A stretch of DNA of 64,000 nt from Agapanthus africanus (lineage: Eukaryota > Streptophyta > Magnoliopsida > Asparagales > Amaryllidaceae): positions 338,406,583 to 338,470,582 of the forward strand of contig CM057337.1 in the NCBI GenBank assembly GCA_030015575.1. The letters are read 5' to 3'. Each line of letters opens with the position of its first letter. The stretch's first letter is position 1. Below, piece by piece: positions 37,594 through 50,474 of this stretch. The notes under the pieces were generated by a model. That model had not been told where the DNA came from, searched no databases, and saw nothing but the letters and a program-made list of their open reading frames with translations. A program made the position numbers and the translations under genes.

Positions 37594-37757
37594 CCGAACC
37601 ATACCTATTTCCAAACCGGAGAATCGTATGTATCTTTTAAACAGATACCTTGAGGGACGTTACGGATTTTTAAACGATATCTTTTCCTTAAAAACACCGT
37701 AACCCCTACTTTCAAAACTACGATTCTCACATTTTAAAAACTGATAGTATGGTTCGG
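37594..37757. repeat. Imperfect fold-back in F LTR
   Basis: Three arm pairs occur in mirrored order: CCGAACCATAC (37594) with GTATGGTTCGG (37747), GAGAATCGTA (37619) with TACGATTCTC (37719), and GTTACGG (37659) with CCGTAAC (37697). It could be a small fold-back element or a structured LTR segment. No clear target duplication was seen. Confidence 0.65.
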
Positions 37758-38348
37758 GTGTGTATGTTAGATTAGATACGTATGCTTATAGTAAAATTAG
37801 AATGTAATTGTAAATTGACCTTATGTGAGATATATATGCGATGAAAATAGAATACGATTTGACATGTGATATGATGATATGTTGGTATACGGATGCGAGT
37901 CGATTGAGATGATTGATGCCTTTGCCGGTCCCCTGATATGAGTTGTTATGGATGTGACCTGGGACATAGGTATGTAGATATATATAGAATGTCGTGAATC
38001 ATGAGTGATAAGTCGTATGAGACGTTAGGTCCGTACCCCTCATTGCCATATAGGTTGATAGGATCCCTGATGGTTTAATGCCGCCGTACGATAATTTACC
38101 GTACGTGATGAGTTTATGATGATTGATCCATACCCTTGACTAGAGGATGCCGTATGGGATGTTGTGAGGCTGGACGCCGATTGATAGATTCACCGACTCG
38201 GTCATGTTAGATACGTATATTCGTCAGCATTTGCATTTGATTTACCTTATGCTGCATTCATGTTATTCTCATTGCATTGCATATACCTGTGCTAGTACAC
38301 TTACACCATTATCGATGATGCGTATGTTACACGTACACAGATTTGCCA

Positions 38349-38353
38349 GCTCA
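38349..38353. other. Target site duplication of solo LTR E (left)
   Basis: GCTCA, repeated at 40411-40415. Confidence 0.95.
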
Positions 38354-40410
38354 TGTAAGTCTACAGTAGCGCCCTGGCCATCAATCCGAAGCCAAACGCG
38401 AAAACAAAAACTTTTTATGAAACTGGCGCTAATGCAGAATTTTACTCGGATCGTACCATTAACACTAAACTAGCTATCTACAAGAAGTTAGAATGACTAT
38501 ACCGATCGATCCGTGTCTTTTGGTCTTTAGCCAGCATCCTTAGCTCCTCGCAGTATCTCCAATCTCGCTCGATCTCCGATCTCCTCGTTGAAAGGGCACC
38601 ATGTCAAGAAGTCTTTTTACGGGCTCCCGCTTCAAACCGAAGCAACTCGGACATGAAGTTTGCTAGCCGACATGTCCAAGGTGAAGTAGAGAATGTGTGT
38701 GATAACTTTGTCTCTAAACATCCATTGATTCTCAACTCATGAGATTGTATAGATGGAAGTTGAAGATGAAGCAATAGAGGAGGAACTTGTGAGCACAAGA
38801 GAAGAAGGAAATGGCTTATGTTGTTATGTTAGATAATTTGAGAGAGAGAGAGAGATATTTATCATCCCAAAAGAATAATCCCCAAGCCAATACTTGGTAG
38901 CCCCCTCTCTCCAAATTATCCCCCATAAACATAATTAGGCCTAAAATCAATCCATGTCACACTTAATGATCACCCAAACCAAGACCACGAGTCACCAAAT
39001 GAATGTGACATGAAATGATGCAAAAAGACAAAACTTGCACTCACATTTTCTCCACTAAACATTTAAACCAAAATGTTTAATCCAACAAAAAGATATGGCA
39101 TCAACTAAAGTAAACTCGTGATGGATTACAAGGATACCCCTCACCTGTATATACATACCTGCATCCGCATTCCGACTGAATGCGAATGCAATGAGACTAA
39201 AGTAATCCAACAAATCTAATACTAGGATCCGGCTTAAACCAAAGCCCACTAGTATGATCCGTCCGATCATGATTCGTGCACGAATTCATGTATATGATCG
39301 AACCCTGCCATAATACCATACGGCCTCTACAACGTTTCGCCCGAACTTGGGAAAACTTTCTGTGGGGGACTCTAAAGACTCGTCAATACGCTGACAGTGG
39401 GTTTAACTACAAGCACGTTAGTGGTACTAGCTGTACGTAACGGCTACCCTTGTATTGACCAAAAGGGAAGCTAATGAGCGAACTCATCCAGAAACCCTAC
39501 TGAGCCCATCAGTGACAATATCCGCACAGTCCGGTCCATTCTTCTATAAGTATCGCATGTCGGGCCTAGAGGGCCGGTAAACATCAGGCCCCAAAAAACG
39601 GTACAAGTCGTGTAGGAGTGTAGCCCAGAACACCCTGAGATACTACTGGAATACCTACCAGTAAATCTCCTACCTTGGCCAAGGACTTTGTGTAATGGCT
39701 CTCTTAGACACAGCGCGATCTCACCCCCAATACCGGGAGAGACGAAACTCCTGCCGATCCGCTCACTACCTCCATGTGGCTCGGGACTGTACCCAACTAA
39801 AACCTGTTTGCAAGACTCCTTTGAGCCGTGGTAGGGTGGTAATCAAAGCACAGTGGGAACTCACACGAGACAAATGACGATCTCAGGTCGATGAACTAAT
39901 CTGTACACATGTCACCAGGGAACTGCTATCTGATGATAGGTATAATACTAACTAGCATGTTCCCGGCGAGTCCTGTCCGGTGTACTCATAACCCAATGAG
40001 CACCTGTATACATCTTAGGTGAACCAACTGATACCAATGGCTTGTGAGACCGGCCATCGCCCCTCGTCGGGGTCTCGATCGTGTACACTAGTCTACTAAT
40101 GGAGTATCGATGCCCAGTCTCGAAACTCCCACGACTAGGGACACTTTAAGGATGTGTTTATAGACTATCCAACTCTCACGTATATGATCGCCATTATACT
40201 GCTGGTAGTCAAGCAAGAATCCTAAGGGCTCTATCAATGTGTAATAGTGATCTGTAATGTCACCTAAATCATGTACACGATGATAAAGAGAAACCAGATA
40301 GCATACTATCATCTTGAGTAAGACTGTCCTACCGGCATAGGTCCTCCCTCAATCATTGCAATCACGTGCCTGCGATCTAATAATTGACTTTGAGGGCACT
40401 ATATCCAACA
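38354..40410 (-). repeat. Solo LTR E (A-type copia), 2057 bp
   Basis: Starts TGTAAGTCTACAG and ends TATATCCAACA. It aligns along its length with the A LTR (7333-9637) at lower identity. Flanked on both sides by GCTCA, with no interior, purine tract or primer site. This is the product expected when the two LTRs of an inserted element recombine. Confidence 0.93.
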
Positions 40411-40415
40411 GCTCA
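40411..40415. other. Target site duplication of solo LTR E (right)
   Basis: GCTCA, the partner of 38349-38353. The gypsy F LTR resumes here. Confidence 0.95.
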
Positions 40416-42063
40416 CACACTTCATCATCGATAATTGCCATGTCACTACACACTCGAGTTGCTGCATCATGATATGACTCCTTGCATGATTTATTTGCTA
40501 TGTTCACATCATTACGATATGACGCATGATATACTGATATTATCACATCACTGTTCCATGTTGTATGATACACGGATATGCTTACATTCCTATCATATGT
40601 TGCATACATCATGCTTTATGATTTTACTTATTGAGATATTCCGTTTTCATGAGATTTTTGGATTTGAGAACCGTGGTGATTTCAAAAGAAAGTATGTATT
40701 GTTTTAAAAACTCGGTTTCTCTTGATATGATATCTCAGTGCGTCCACCTTGCGTTTTCTCGGTTCTGAGATGTGTGCTGGAAACCCGATTCGAGGAGTGG
40801 ACGATCCGTTTGCAGGTTCATGGTGGACCCAGTATGGTACCCCGGTGTGAGAATGGATCTGCTGTGCAGTAGATGGTGAGCCTGGATGAGGGACCACTAC
40901 CTACCGGTGATAGTATTTGGGCTCGGCGGATATCCGGAGGATATTGACCGGAGTCGAGAGATGATATGGGCCGATTCGGACTGACGGAGCCCGAGATATG
41001 AGGATTTACGTGTCGATGCTGGGTACGGGTTTCATGATGTTTCGAGTGTCGATGTTGGGCACTCAGGTTCCATGATTTTGATGTGTCGCGAGAGACACCC
41101 GTTGATTTATATCCTCATATTTTTATGCATATACTTTTATGATATTTACATGCATGATGTAGTTGTGTCATTGATTATATGGGTGGACGAGATCCATATG
41201 TATACAGACATTGATGATATTGTTGGATGATATCCACATGCTTATAGGCATTGATTACCTTGTTGGCACATGTACAGACCCGGTCACCCTAGATATCATA
41301 GTATTACCTTTATGATACAGTTGACCTAGGAGTCGTTGTTTATTCGATTTCTACTTGTTGATGTTTTTCTACTCACGAGTTGGCAACTCACCCCCGTTGT
41401 GCCACAGTTCTTGCAGGTTGACCGCACGGATCAGTAGCAGCTTCGCTGGCATATAGTTGCTTTCAGGTGATTGCTTTGGTAGGTGAGACATTTGTATCGT
41501 ACCCACTCTTGTATTTATATTTTATATTGTATCTAGTCAACTCCATCAATCAAATTTAGTAATTGTATAAGTCATGAGACTTAGCAAGACTTGTAGTTGC
41601 AAGACTTGAGCGATAGGTTTTATGTTCGCATTTTAGGTTGATGTCTTGCTTATTTATTTATCTTTGGTGGTGAAGTTCGCCGTTGGGTGTCGTATACTTA
41701 TATATACTGTCTTGCGTGGTTGTGATCCGCCGTTTGGCGAAATGCTAGCTCCCGCTTGGGGATGCCTTTATCATTATGATGTATTTTTGGTTTTGGATCA
41801 AAATATACAAAGGAGGTGCTGCCCAAATTTTCAAAAGACGAAAAAAGTTTTCAAAACTAGTAAATTTCACTTGCATTTTTATGTTCCCTTACCACGCATT
41901 AAGAAAACTTTTGATTTCATCATACATCATTTTCAAAACTTCACCTCTTTTATTTTCTTAAAAAGGTTTAGATTTCTGGGTTCGGCTTACTTGAATTACG
42001 TTACGCCTATAGACGTGGCATGATTTAAATGCCGGTCACGAGCTAATACTTCGGGCCGTGACA

Positions 42064-43230
42064 CCTGCTCAAGAACCTGATTGTCGAAATAAAACTGTGT
42101 CGAGAAACAAGCTCAAGATATACGGATCACAAATCCAGGTAAGTGCAGAGATAAGGGGAGGTTATCCAACGCTTTCGCGAAGTTCCTTAATTAGATAACC
42201 CTTTCTCTTTTGGTGGTTTCGCCGTGAACACTTACCTAAACACCCCGTGAACGATATACCGTTAAGCGGTGTTCTAAACACAGTCAACTTCTCCTAATGA
42301 GCGTGAAGTACTTAAAGTCAGAGTTCTAGTTGATTTTAAATTACTGTGGGTATGCAAGAATGCAGTTTTGTGATTTGTGGGCTATGAAGAAAGGTGACGA
42401 AATCCTTTACCGTATCTTGTTTGGTTTCGTGCCCTTAAGATCCGTATTAAGATGCGAATGCGCAATCAATAAAAGAATTCAAGAATTCAATCAATCAAAC
42501 AATTCTTTTTTGTTTAGGCTTAAGCGCTGCAACAAATATGGGTTAGTTCTCTGTGCAAATGGGTGGCAAATTTGTGCGAAGAATCCTGCAAAAGATAGAA
42601 TATTGGAATGCGTCGGATTTGAGCGAAAGTGTTAGAAAATACTTACCGATGTGATTTGGGTTAAGAAATCCTCTTTGAAGTGAATACGGGTATTTGAATG
42701 TTCGCTTGTACGGGTTAAACTACCCGGATCTTTGGCACTATACATCACTAACGTTTTGCAATTGAATTTGATCCTCGCTCTGCACGATCGCTGGTCGTAA
42801 TTCCTTAAAAATCCGAATATGTGGGAAAATACAATATTTAGTGTCAAAAGCGATATATCGGCCCCAATTCCTACACACTAAAAATTATAAAAATCAAATA
42901 ATACCAATAGAATACTAATAGTGCACTGGAGACAATACAGCAAGAAAATTTTGACAACAACCCAAAGGGGCCGGCGAAACCGGATTTTTCAATGACTTCG
43001 CCGGCCAAATTAAGTCCAACGGTGCTTGAATTTTGTGTGTAATCTCTATGCTATATTAGTATTCAACTAGTATACTTTGATTTGTTAATTTAATTGCAGA
43101 GTGATAGCAGGTTACAACAACAAAGAGTAAAGTTAGAAAAAATTAGTGTTGTGTTAGTTTTTGAATTTTTTTTGAGTTACTAGTTAGTTTGTTAGTACGA
43201 ACCAGAAATAACAATACCTAATGACTACCA
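42064..43230 (-). other. Leader-like sequence upstream of a tRNA-Asp primer site (G1)
   Basis: About 1.2 kb between the end of gypsy F and a Tat/Athila primer site, so the 5' leader of a minus-strand element cut off by F. At 42150-42330 it aligns with the copia B leader around 25760-25900, including the TTTC-loop hairpin (42170-42179) inside GGTTATC (42160-42166)/GATAACC (42194-42200). A frame of about 100 codons at 42330-42635 has no recognisable domain. Mixed ancestry is possible. Confidence 0.5.
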
Positions 43231-43250
43231 ATTCCCCGACAACGGCGCCA
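43231..43250 (-). other. Primer binding site, tRNA-Asp type (G1)
   Basis: The minus strand starts TGGCGCCGTTGTCGGGG, complementary with one mismatch to the 3' end of plant tRNA-Asp. That primer is typical of Athila/Tat elements. Six bases separate it from the LTR at 43257. Confidence 0.85.
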
Positions 43251-43256
43251 AAAACT

Positions 43257-46085
43257 TGTTGGGACTTTACTCGCACGCAAACGTGTATATTTTGAAAATG
43301 GAGTCGTTTTAAGGAATAATGCGCACGCGAGCTCGGTCTCATTTTAAAATTTATAAATCGCAAGCGCATGGCACGCTGTAGCGAGCCGGCAAGTACGGGT
43401 CGTCCGCAGGGAATTGTGTATTAGGTTTTGTTGCTTAAGGTTCAACAAATAAGGAATTGGTTTGGTTTGTCACAAAAATAAAAATACGAAAACAAGAAAA
43501 CAAGTTTAGAAGAAATATGGCCGTGGTTTTAGCTCGGATGGTTGAATCGCGGAGATTCCTTCGACATTCTCTTGATCATGAGTTGTCCGTCTTTGTGTCG
43601 ATCCCGAAGTGAAGTATGACTTATCAACGCGGTCGCAAAGCACAAATCATCAAGTTCTCGGATCTCGACTCAAAACATGAAATGAGTCTGTATTGTTCAC
43701 TTACCGTTTGTATGTCCAAGTTTGAGTTATCAATACTAAGCACAAGGGTTAGCAAGCATACGACAACATCAAAAACACAAATTAGTGAGCGAGAGCAATT
43801 AGTTTTAGTGTTAAATTTGTTAAGTGTTTGTGATATTATAGGGTATATGAAAACCGAGGGTTTGTCAAGCACTTAGTCACAAAATAAATCTAAACTTAGC
43901 AAACTTAACACCAAATTGATTTTAGCTTAAACATCGTGAAATGGGGAAAGAGAGTGAATGTGGTATATGAAGAGCTTACAAAGTAACCATGCTTTCAACA
44001 TACCATATCACATCATTAAATAAAACAATGTTTAAGTTAGAATCACATATATATAAGCACATTAAACATGAACAAGAGGAGAAGAAAGGCAACGCCTTTC
44101 ATCTCACATCCTTACTATAACCACAAGCAAAGAAGATTAGTTATACATAATAATAGCAAAAGAAAGCAAGTAAGAAAAAGAATGAAAGAAACAAAGAAAA
44201 AGCAATATTATTTAACTCTTGATGTTGTTGAGATACAAGATATTGGTAATTTGTTCAACCTCCATAATGAAGCTCTCAAAAGAAAGCTTCAAGAGGGAAA
44301 AAGAAGAAGAAACCAAGTTAAAGCCCACACAACTCTCAAGCTAAAACCAAAAACTAAGAAAATGAAAATGGGTATATATATTACCCTTTTTTGCTCAATA
44401 TATGTTCTGGTATTTATAGGCATCAAAATAGAATAAACAAACAATATAGATGGGATGATGTGATGCCTATAAAGTGCCAGAAGAAAAATGGGGGCAAATG
44501 GAGCTAGGGGGCCTGGTGATGCCAGTCTTATTGGGGGGTCTCGCCGGTCCAAACTTAGGCTTTTGTGCTCGTGTTGGCATGGCGAACTTGAGTGCACTCA
44601 ACAAGTCTACTGGAATTGTTTGTTTTCTCTAAATAAACCTTGTTTGTACTCAGTAGAAATGGAGGGAAAATGAGCTATATACCACATCACAACTTTTAGC
44701 ATTAACTCATGACACCAAACCATATGTGCCCACTTGCACAAGTCATGATGCCCACATGTGCTAAGGCAGCCCCACCATGGTCCAAGGATCAAAAGAGCTA
44801 TGTGCACACTTATATTGTGTTGGACCAAAATTGTGTACTCATGTTTATTGCAAAAGAGCTCTTTGAATATCGGTCAGTTTTCTGTTCTGATTGCAGTGTC
44901 GGCTCCCAAACGCTATATCCGTGATATTGAGTTTGTTTCCAGTATTTTATCACGAATACCTGTACTTTGTATTTACTAAGCAGACACTGGTTAATAGTAC
45001 CGATATATAACAAAATAGATAATGAATGAGTGGTATTAAAATGCAGTTTTCTGTGATGAATATCGAGACTAGCAATAAATTGGTAGCGCGCTCGATTAGG
45101 ATGTTAACTATTCTTTTGCTAAAGTTTATAAACTTCATAAGACTTAAAAGAAGTTTAAATATTTTCTCATCCATTGTTCTACCCTAATCGTAGGAACCCT
45201 AGCAAGTTAGGAATTACTCACGCATATTGTGAGAAGAAGAAGAAAGGATAAGAATGAGATCATAATTAAAATGCAGAAAGTAAAAATACAGAAAATAAAT
45301 AATTAAACAAAATGATCTACCTTTATTAATCAACTTCACAAGTACAAATCCTACGAATTTAGATTATAAGAGGAAGAAGTTGCTCTCGATCTTTGCCTCG
45401 TAGGAAGTAGATGCTCCGTCGATTTTCACGTCGCCCTATCATGTCGAATCGTGGACCTATCGTGGATCCCTTGTTCTTTGACAGTGATTTGCTTAGTGTA
45501 AAGATGATGAATTCTAACTTTATCCCTCGGTCCTTTATATAGCCCTCAAATCAGAAATCCTAGATCTCATAGGTTTAGACTTGCCATAAAGATCCACTTT
45601 CCAAGTTTTCAGATCCTATGAATTTATTGGTAGATTTTTGATCCTGACATCTTGAATATCTTGATCTCTTGACCTGAGCTAAATCTGCACAAAATATCCA
45701 TGAATAATGTTAGTAATATTTGTTAAATTAGAGAGAGTATCTTAATCACTTTATATGGTAATAAATCTTTAAGAGACTTGATTAAGAATATTTGGTATGA
45801 TATGCATATTTTAATTACTAAAATATTATGCATATATTTTGAAATATTATTCTAATCATTTGTATGATATTATATCTTTTAAGAATCTTGATTAGAATAT
45901 TTGATATGATATGCATATTTTAATTACCAAAATATTATATAAATATTATATACATATATTTAAATATAATATATAAACATTTGGTAAATAGTATTTTGCA
46001 GATACACCCAAATATGTTCTATATTTATAATAAACACTTTTAAATATTTAAGAAAAGTAAGGAAAATGTTATATCAAATGTGCAT
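43257..46085 (-). repeat. Tat/Athila-type LTR, right boundary uncertain
   Basis: Starts TGTTGGGACTTTACTCGC beside the tRNA-Asp primer site. The block at 43360-43425 (CGCAAGCGCATGG, then GGGTCGTCCGCAGGGAATTG) is the kind of sequence found near the ends of such LTRs. The right end is placed near 46085 because the minus strand beyond it reads AAGTTTGGAGGTATTTTTT, a purine-rich stretch that could precede an LTR. No second copy is present to define the end. The interval includes AT-rich and lysine-codon-rich stretches but no gene. Confidence 0.5.
45736..45945. repeat. AT-rich tandem duplication
   Basis: Two diverged copies of about 95 bp (about 45736-45830 and 45853-45945) share GATATGCATATTTTAATTAC and neighbouring motifs. 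They lie in the presumed Tat/Athila LTR. Confidence 0.7.
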
Positions 46086-47704
46086 TATTTTCGACTGAAA
46101 AAATACCTCCAAACTTAACTTTAATCATCCCCAGCAAACTATTTATTCAAGAGAGGGAGAAAAAGAAAAAGAAAAACCTAAGTAGCACACTTTCGTAGGT
46201 AACACGATTGCACTGAGCACGTGCAATAAGCCGTTAAACCTCTAGGTGTCCCTAGTAGGAGGAGTGTTGTCTCCTGAGGGTTTTCAGCGGATTACACTCA
46301 CAAAATCCCATAATAAAAGAAAGAAGATGAAAGTTACACACAAAGATAAGAACTATAAAAGAAAGAACTTGAAAATAAGAGTTTCCAACTACACCAGCTT
46401 TTCGGTTGTCATGAGCCCTATCTTAATGGTCGTGAAAAGATGTTAGAAATCACACCATCCCTCAATAAAACATCGTCTTTAGTTTTCCTCCTTATCTTCC
46501 TTCCAAACATCGATCATATACCCCTACGTGTGTGTAAAAGACATCCCTACACTCAGAGAATTCAATTCAAGCTATTATACTCTTGTCCATTTTCCAAAGT
46601 ACTTTATAATCAGTGAATATTTTTGATAAAATTGCTCACACATCTTTCATGCGACCGTTAATATTTCTTGAAGTACTAACCAACCGATTACAAAATGTGC
46701 TCGCGTATTTAGACGTAATATCCTCGTCTTGCAACACCTAAGGCTTAGTAGTGGTTCCCAAACCAGTTGGTCTAAGGCACTAGGTGATAAAGCACCCTCG
46801 CTATATTTTTTTATGCTGCCTTAATTAATTACAAAACCAGTGTTCATTTTTTTTCACCACTTAAATTTTTTATTTTATTTTATTTTTCATACTAAGGCTT
46901 TTAGACAAGAGCATTTCAAGGTATTCTCTACTAGCCCAAGTTTCAAGATGTTTGGCCTCAAGAATAGGGATTATTTTTTCAGACTCAGATCTATCCTCAA
47001 ATTAGTAATTTCCTTCATCTTACTAACCCTTGGGAAAATGGCTCATAACCACTTATTACTAGTTTCGTTTAAGAAAACATCTAACTTTCTTGTTTTTCTC
47101 AAACCATTTCTATCTTTCAAATGTAAATTTTAACTTTCAAACTTTCATTATCAAAAAAAAATAAATTGTGCTTATATTTATGATAATGCAAAATAATGCA
47201 TGAGTGAGCACAAATCTCCCCAAAACCTGTTTGCAGCAGTGTCCTCACTGATGTCATTTGTTAAGCTACAAAAACTATAGGCTTAGAAGGAAAAGTTAGT
47301 AACGGGGACATGAATAAATGACAGTGAAATCCTCCCCCAAACTTATTTTGGGCTCATAATTTTGTAAGAAATTATTTTCTTTCAAGAGCCAAAATATTTT
47401 CTTGCCCCCAAACTTGAGTAAAATAGTATTAAGCATTTAAAATTATGAGGGGGGTTAAAGTTATTGGTCAATATAAAGTTTTATAAAGACCAAAAGTTAA
47501 CACCAACCATTCAAAAAATTTATCTATGTAACGCACTGGTTGGTAGAAGAACGTGTCATCTATCGACGTAAAGAAGTGGGGACGAGATAAGAGCTAGAAT
47601 AGAACGTGTTGACGTCTCGGTTTGTAGAGACGAAACCATGATGGTGGATTACTCGCATTCTCGTTATTGAAAAGAAAAAAGGGTGGTGGTTCAACTTCTT
47701 TGTG
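46086..47704 (-). other. 3' non-coding interior of G2
   Basis: About 1.6 kb downstream of gag-protease with no RT, RNase H or integrase match on either strand. The minus strand has purine-rich stretches around 47325-47345 and 47403-47412 (containing AAGTTTGGGGG), common near the 3' ends of Tat/Athila elements. Confidence 0.5.
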
Positions 47705-47989
47705 TTAGGGTTGATCCATCACAACTCCCATGTTTTCTAAGAATGCGAGTTCATCAGCGAAGATTTCTTCAATGCTTTTATTGATATCCCGAATAATAAT
47801 CTTATCGGAAAGAACGGGATGATACTCGGACTCCAGAAAAGGTTCATATTTAGAGTTAGATGTTGACCCAGACAACTCGATAGAAGGGTCCGTATGTGTA
47901 TAACAAATATCAGGGTCAAACAACAACGTACTAGCGGAGTCAAGATCAGAATCGTGAAGCTGTTCAAATTCGCTGCTGTTGGAATCCAT
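47705..47989 (-). CDS. Acidic 94-codon frame after protease in G2
   Basis: Open frame of 94 codons rich in Asp, Glu and Ser, starting MDSNSSEFEQLHDSD and ending MGVVMDQP. It lies downstream of the protease, in another frame from the protease tail (48087 to about 47990). In Tat/Athila polyproteins a variable acidic linker follows the protease before RT; here the frame ends in a stop and RT is missing. It is probably a remnant of that linker and not an independent gene. Confidence 0.4.
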   Translation of the reverse strand: MDSNSSEFEQLHDSDLDSASTLLFDPDICYTHTDPSIELSGSTSNSKYEPFLESEYHPVLSDKIIIRDINKSIEEIFADELAFLENMGVVMDQP

Positions 47990-50474
47990 CCTTTCGACAA
48001 AAAATACTTGAGCATAGGGTCGGAGGGTTCGCTTCCCAACTTGTAAATGTTAAGCTCAATTGACATCTTCCCAAAGGATAGGGTCATAGAGCCGTTTCGA
48101 CAATTGATTATTGCGTTGGAAGTCGCAAGAAAAGGTCGACCTAGAATACTGGGATTTGGTTTCGGGGGTTTGCTACAGCATGTGTATCTATAACGATAAA
48201 GTCCATAGGGAATATAAATTCCTCGACTTTGATTAACACATCCTCTGGCTCACCCCTGGGTTGGGTGATATATCGATCTGCCATCTGGAGAGTGCAGTGC
48301 GCCAGTTTTAACTCTCCGATCCCTAATTGCTTATACACAGAATACAGAAGCAAGTTAACACTAGCACCTAAATCGAGTAGAGCACGATTGATAGTTTTAC
48401 CCCCAATAGAAATAGATATGGTAGGACTTCCGGGGTCCGTTCGTTTCTTGGGTAACTGTTGAGTAAAAGCAGTGCTTACATTACTCGCTAAGAAAACTAT
48501 TTTAGGCACTTGAATTTTTTTCTTCCTAGTGCACAAGTCCTTTAGAATTTTTGCATAAGACGGAACTTGTTGAATAGTATCTAGGAGAGGAATATTTATA
48601 TTAACTTGCTTAAAAATTTTCACAATCTTCTCCATTTGTGGATTTGGTCTGTTGCCCTTAAACCTGTTTGGATAAGATGCTTTATCAATAAGGGTTGGGT
48701 CCAACATTGGAGAAGATTGTGGGGATGGAATGGATCCCAGAATTAGAGTGGGGATCGTTTTAGATTGACTCGAGGAAGTGGGCGGAGGGTTCGAGCCTTG
48801 GGGAAAACGGAGAATAGGCTCGGAAGATGGTGGACTAGACGAAATAGGAGAAGAAGTAGAAGCCGGGGTATCATTAATATCATCAACGCCATCAACGTGT
48901 TCACCCACTTGGTTATCCAACACTCTTCCTGATCTCAACGTGGTAATGGCACTCACATTATAACTTTGTGAGTGGCCAGGATTAGGTATAAGTTGAGATG
49001 GAAGTTTCCCTTTCTCTCTCGCACTCATCGCGGCATTTAACTGTGCAAGTTGTGCTTCTATCGATTTTATGCTTTCATCGTGGGAAGCGGTGTTCCGCAT
49101 TAACGTTTGGATAGAAGATGTTAAAATATCAGTCGTTTGCATGGAATTTTTAATGAACGTGTCGAGTGCAGAGGGTTTATTGGTACTGGCAAAAGAATTA
49201 TTATAAGGATCAAAGTTGTTGGCCAGGTTTTGCAAAGGTTGAGGTTGAAAAGGGTGCTGACTCGGTTGTGGTGGTTGCTGTTACTGTGGAGGAAGTCTTT
49301 GATAATTGCTTTGGAACTGGTTTTGATTTTGGGTTTGGTTTTGGTTCCAAACAAAATTAGGATGATTCCTCCATCCCTGATTATATGTGGCAGAATAAGA
49401 ATTGTTTCTAGGTCGCTGCTGAAAAGTAGAATTAATTTGTTCTTGACCTTGAAATGGTGGATTCAAAGGACATTCTTCCGTCAAATGTGATGGGTTGGAA
49501 CAGCAACCACTCACGGTTTTGGGGAGCGTAAATTGGTTTAGGGAGGCTAAAGAGACTTTGTTTTCTATAGCATCGAGTTTCCTTTGTATCGCGGCCATTT
49601 CGGCTTTCACTGCGATGGAAATATCGAGCTGATGGACACCTCTCCTAGACAATGTAGGTCTAACGCTTTCCCATTGTAAATTTTGTTCAGCGAGATCTTC
49701 CAGAAATTTCCAAGCTTCACCATCATCTTTAGACAGGAAATGACATTGACACATGGTTTCAAGCATCTATTTTGTTGCAGGATCAACACCCTCATATATA
49801 ATACGACAAAGGTCCCATCTATTGATTCCGTGATGAGGGCATTATAGAAGAAGATCCTTAAACCATTCAAAACATTTCCAAAATGGTTTATTGGGATGTT
49901 GGGTAAACTGGTTAATCTTGCTTCGAACGCTGGCGGTCTTATGATTGGGACAGAATTTCTTAAGGAATGCTACAACGAATTCATCCCATTTGGCAATAGA
50001 ATGTGCGGCAGTGTTATAAAGCCATTTTTCTGCTAGATCGCACAAAGTAAAGGGGAGAATACGTAATCTCATAGCATCCACAGAAAGTTGTGACGTGCCC
50101 ATCATTGCACATACGTTTTCGAATTTGTTTATAAAAATGTATGTGTCCCTCGGATTCAAGCCCGCGAAATTTGGGCAACAGTTTGATGAAGTGGGGTTTA
50201 ATTTCAAAATTATTCCCATTGGCTGGTGGAATAGATAGACAGGTAGGAAAGGGTCCACACACGGAGTAGCATCTTTCTTGGAGAGAGATGCGCGGTGAAT
50301 TTTGCGCACCTACGGGTGGTGGCAGGGTGGTGTTATAATCTGATGGAGACCGTCCATCTCGGTCGATGTGGTGGGTGGAGGGAAAAAGAAGATGAAGAAA
50401 TACCGACTTTGGAGTCGATAGCAGAAATGCGGACAAGTCGGGCACTAGAATCCTGTGTCCAACTGAGCAAGCAC
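47990..50474 (-). pseudogene. Tat/Athila-type gag-protease of G2, broken
   Basis: Gag is recognisable from FEIKPHFIKLLPKFRGLES (about 50200-50140) through AEKWLYNTAAHSIAKWDEF (about 50040-49970) and the FLSKDDGEAWKFLEDLAEQN block (about 49740-49680), followed by a zinc-knuckle-like CCSNPSHLTEEC and a Gln/Asn-rich tail. Frame changes near 50150 and 49845 and a stop at 49281 break it. An open frame from 49235 to 48141 carries LRSGRVLDNQ, a Pro/Ser-rich linker and the protease motif ALLDLGASVNLL. A further frame change near 48140 precedes the protease tail MTLSFGKMSIELNIYKL. No RT, RNase H or integrase follows. The 5' end is cut at 50474 by the H LTR. Confidence 0.85.

Larger units (their letters stand above)
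33248..42063 (+). mobile_element. 3' part of Ty3/gypsy element F, truncated on the left
   Basis: Plus-strand gypsy fragment: about 2.6 kb of interior ending in a purine tract, then one complete LTR with an A-type solo LTR nested in it. The purine tract and the LTR ends (TG and TGACA) resemble those of gypsy C. No 5' LTR, primer site or recognisable pol remains. Confidence 0.82.
35834..42063 (+). repeat. 3' LTR of gypsy F (about 4.17 kb net)
   Basis: Begins TGCAACATTTCAG and ends GGGCCGTGACA. Subtracting the nested LTR E and one target duplicate leaves 4168 bp. Blocks at 40780-41000 and around 41380-41420 align with the gypsy C LTR, so the two families are related. It contains a 25-bp near-palindrome (36899-36923) and a longer fold-back (37594-37757). 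Confidence 0.87.

Noticed and set aside
42330..42635. 101-codon frame with several cysteines
   Set aside because: No recognisable motif spacing; it lies in leader-like sequence and has no second copy to support coding.
44068..44436. Lysine-rich frame of 122 codons
   Set aside because: Low-complexity A-rich sequence inside the presumed Tat/Athila LTR; no domain and no conserved start context.
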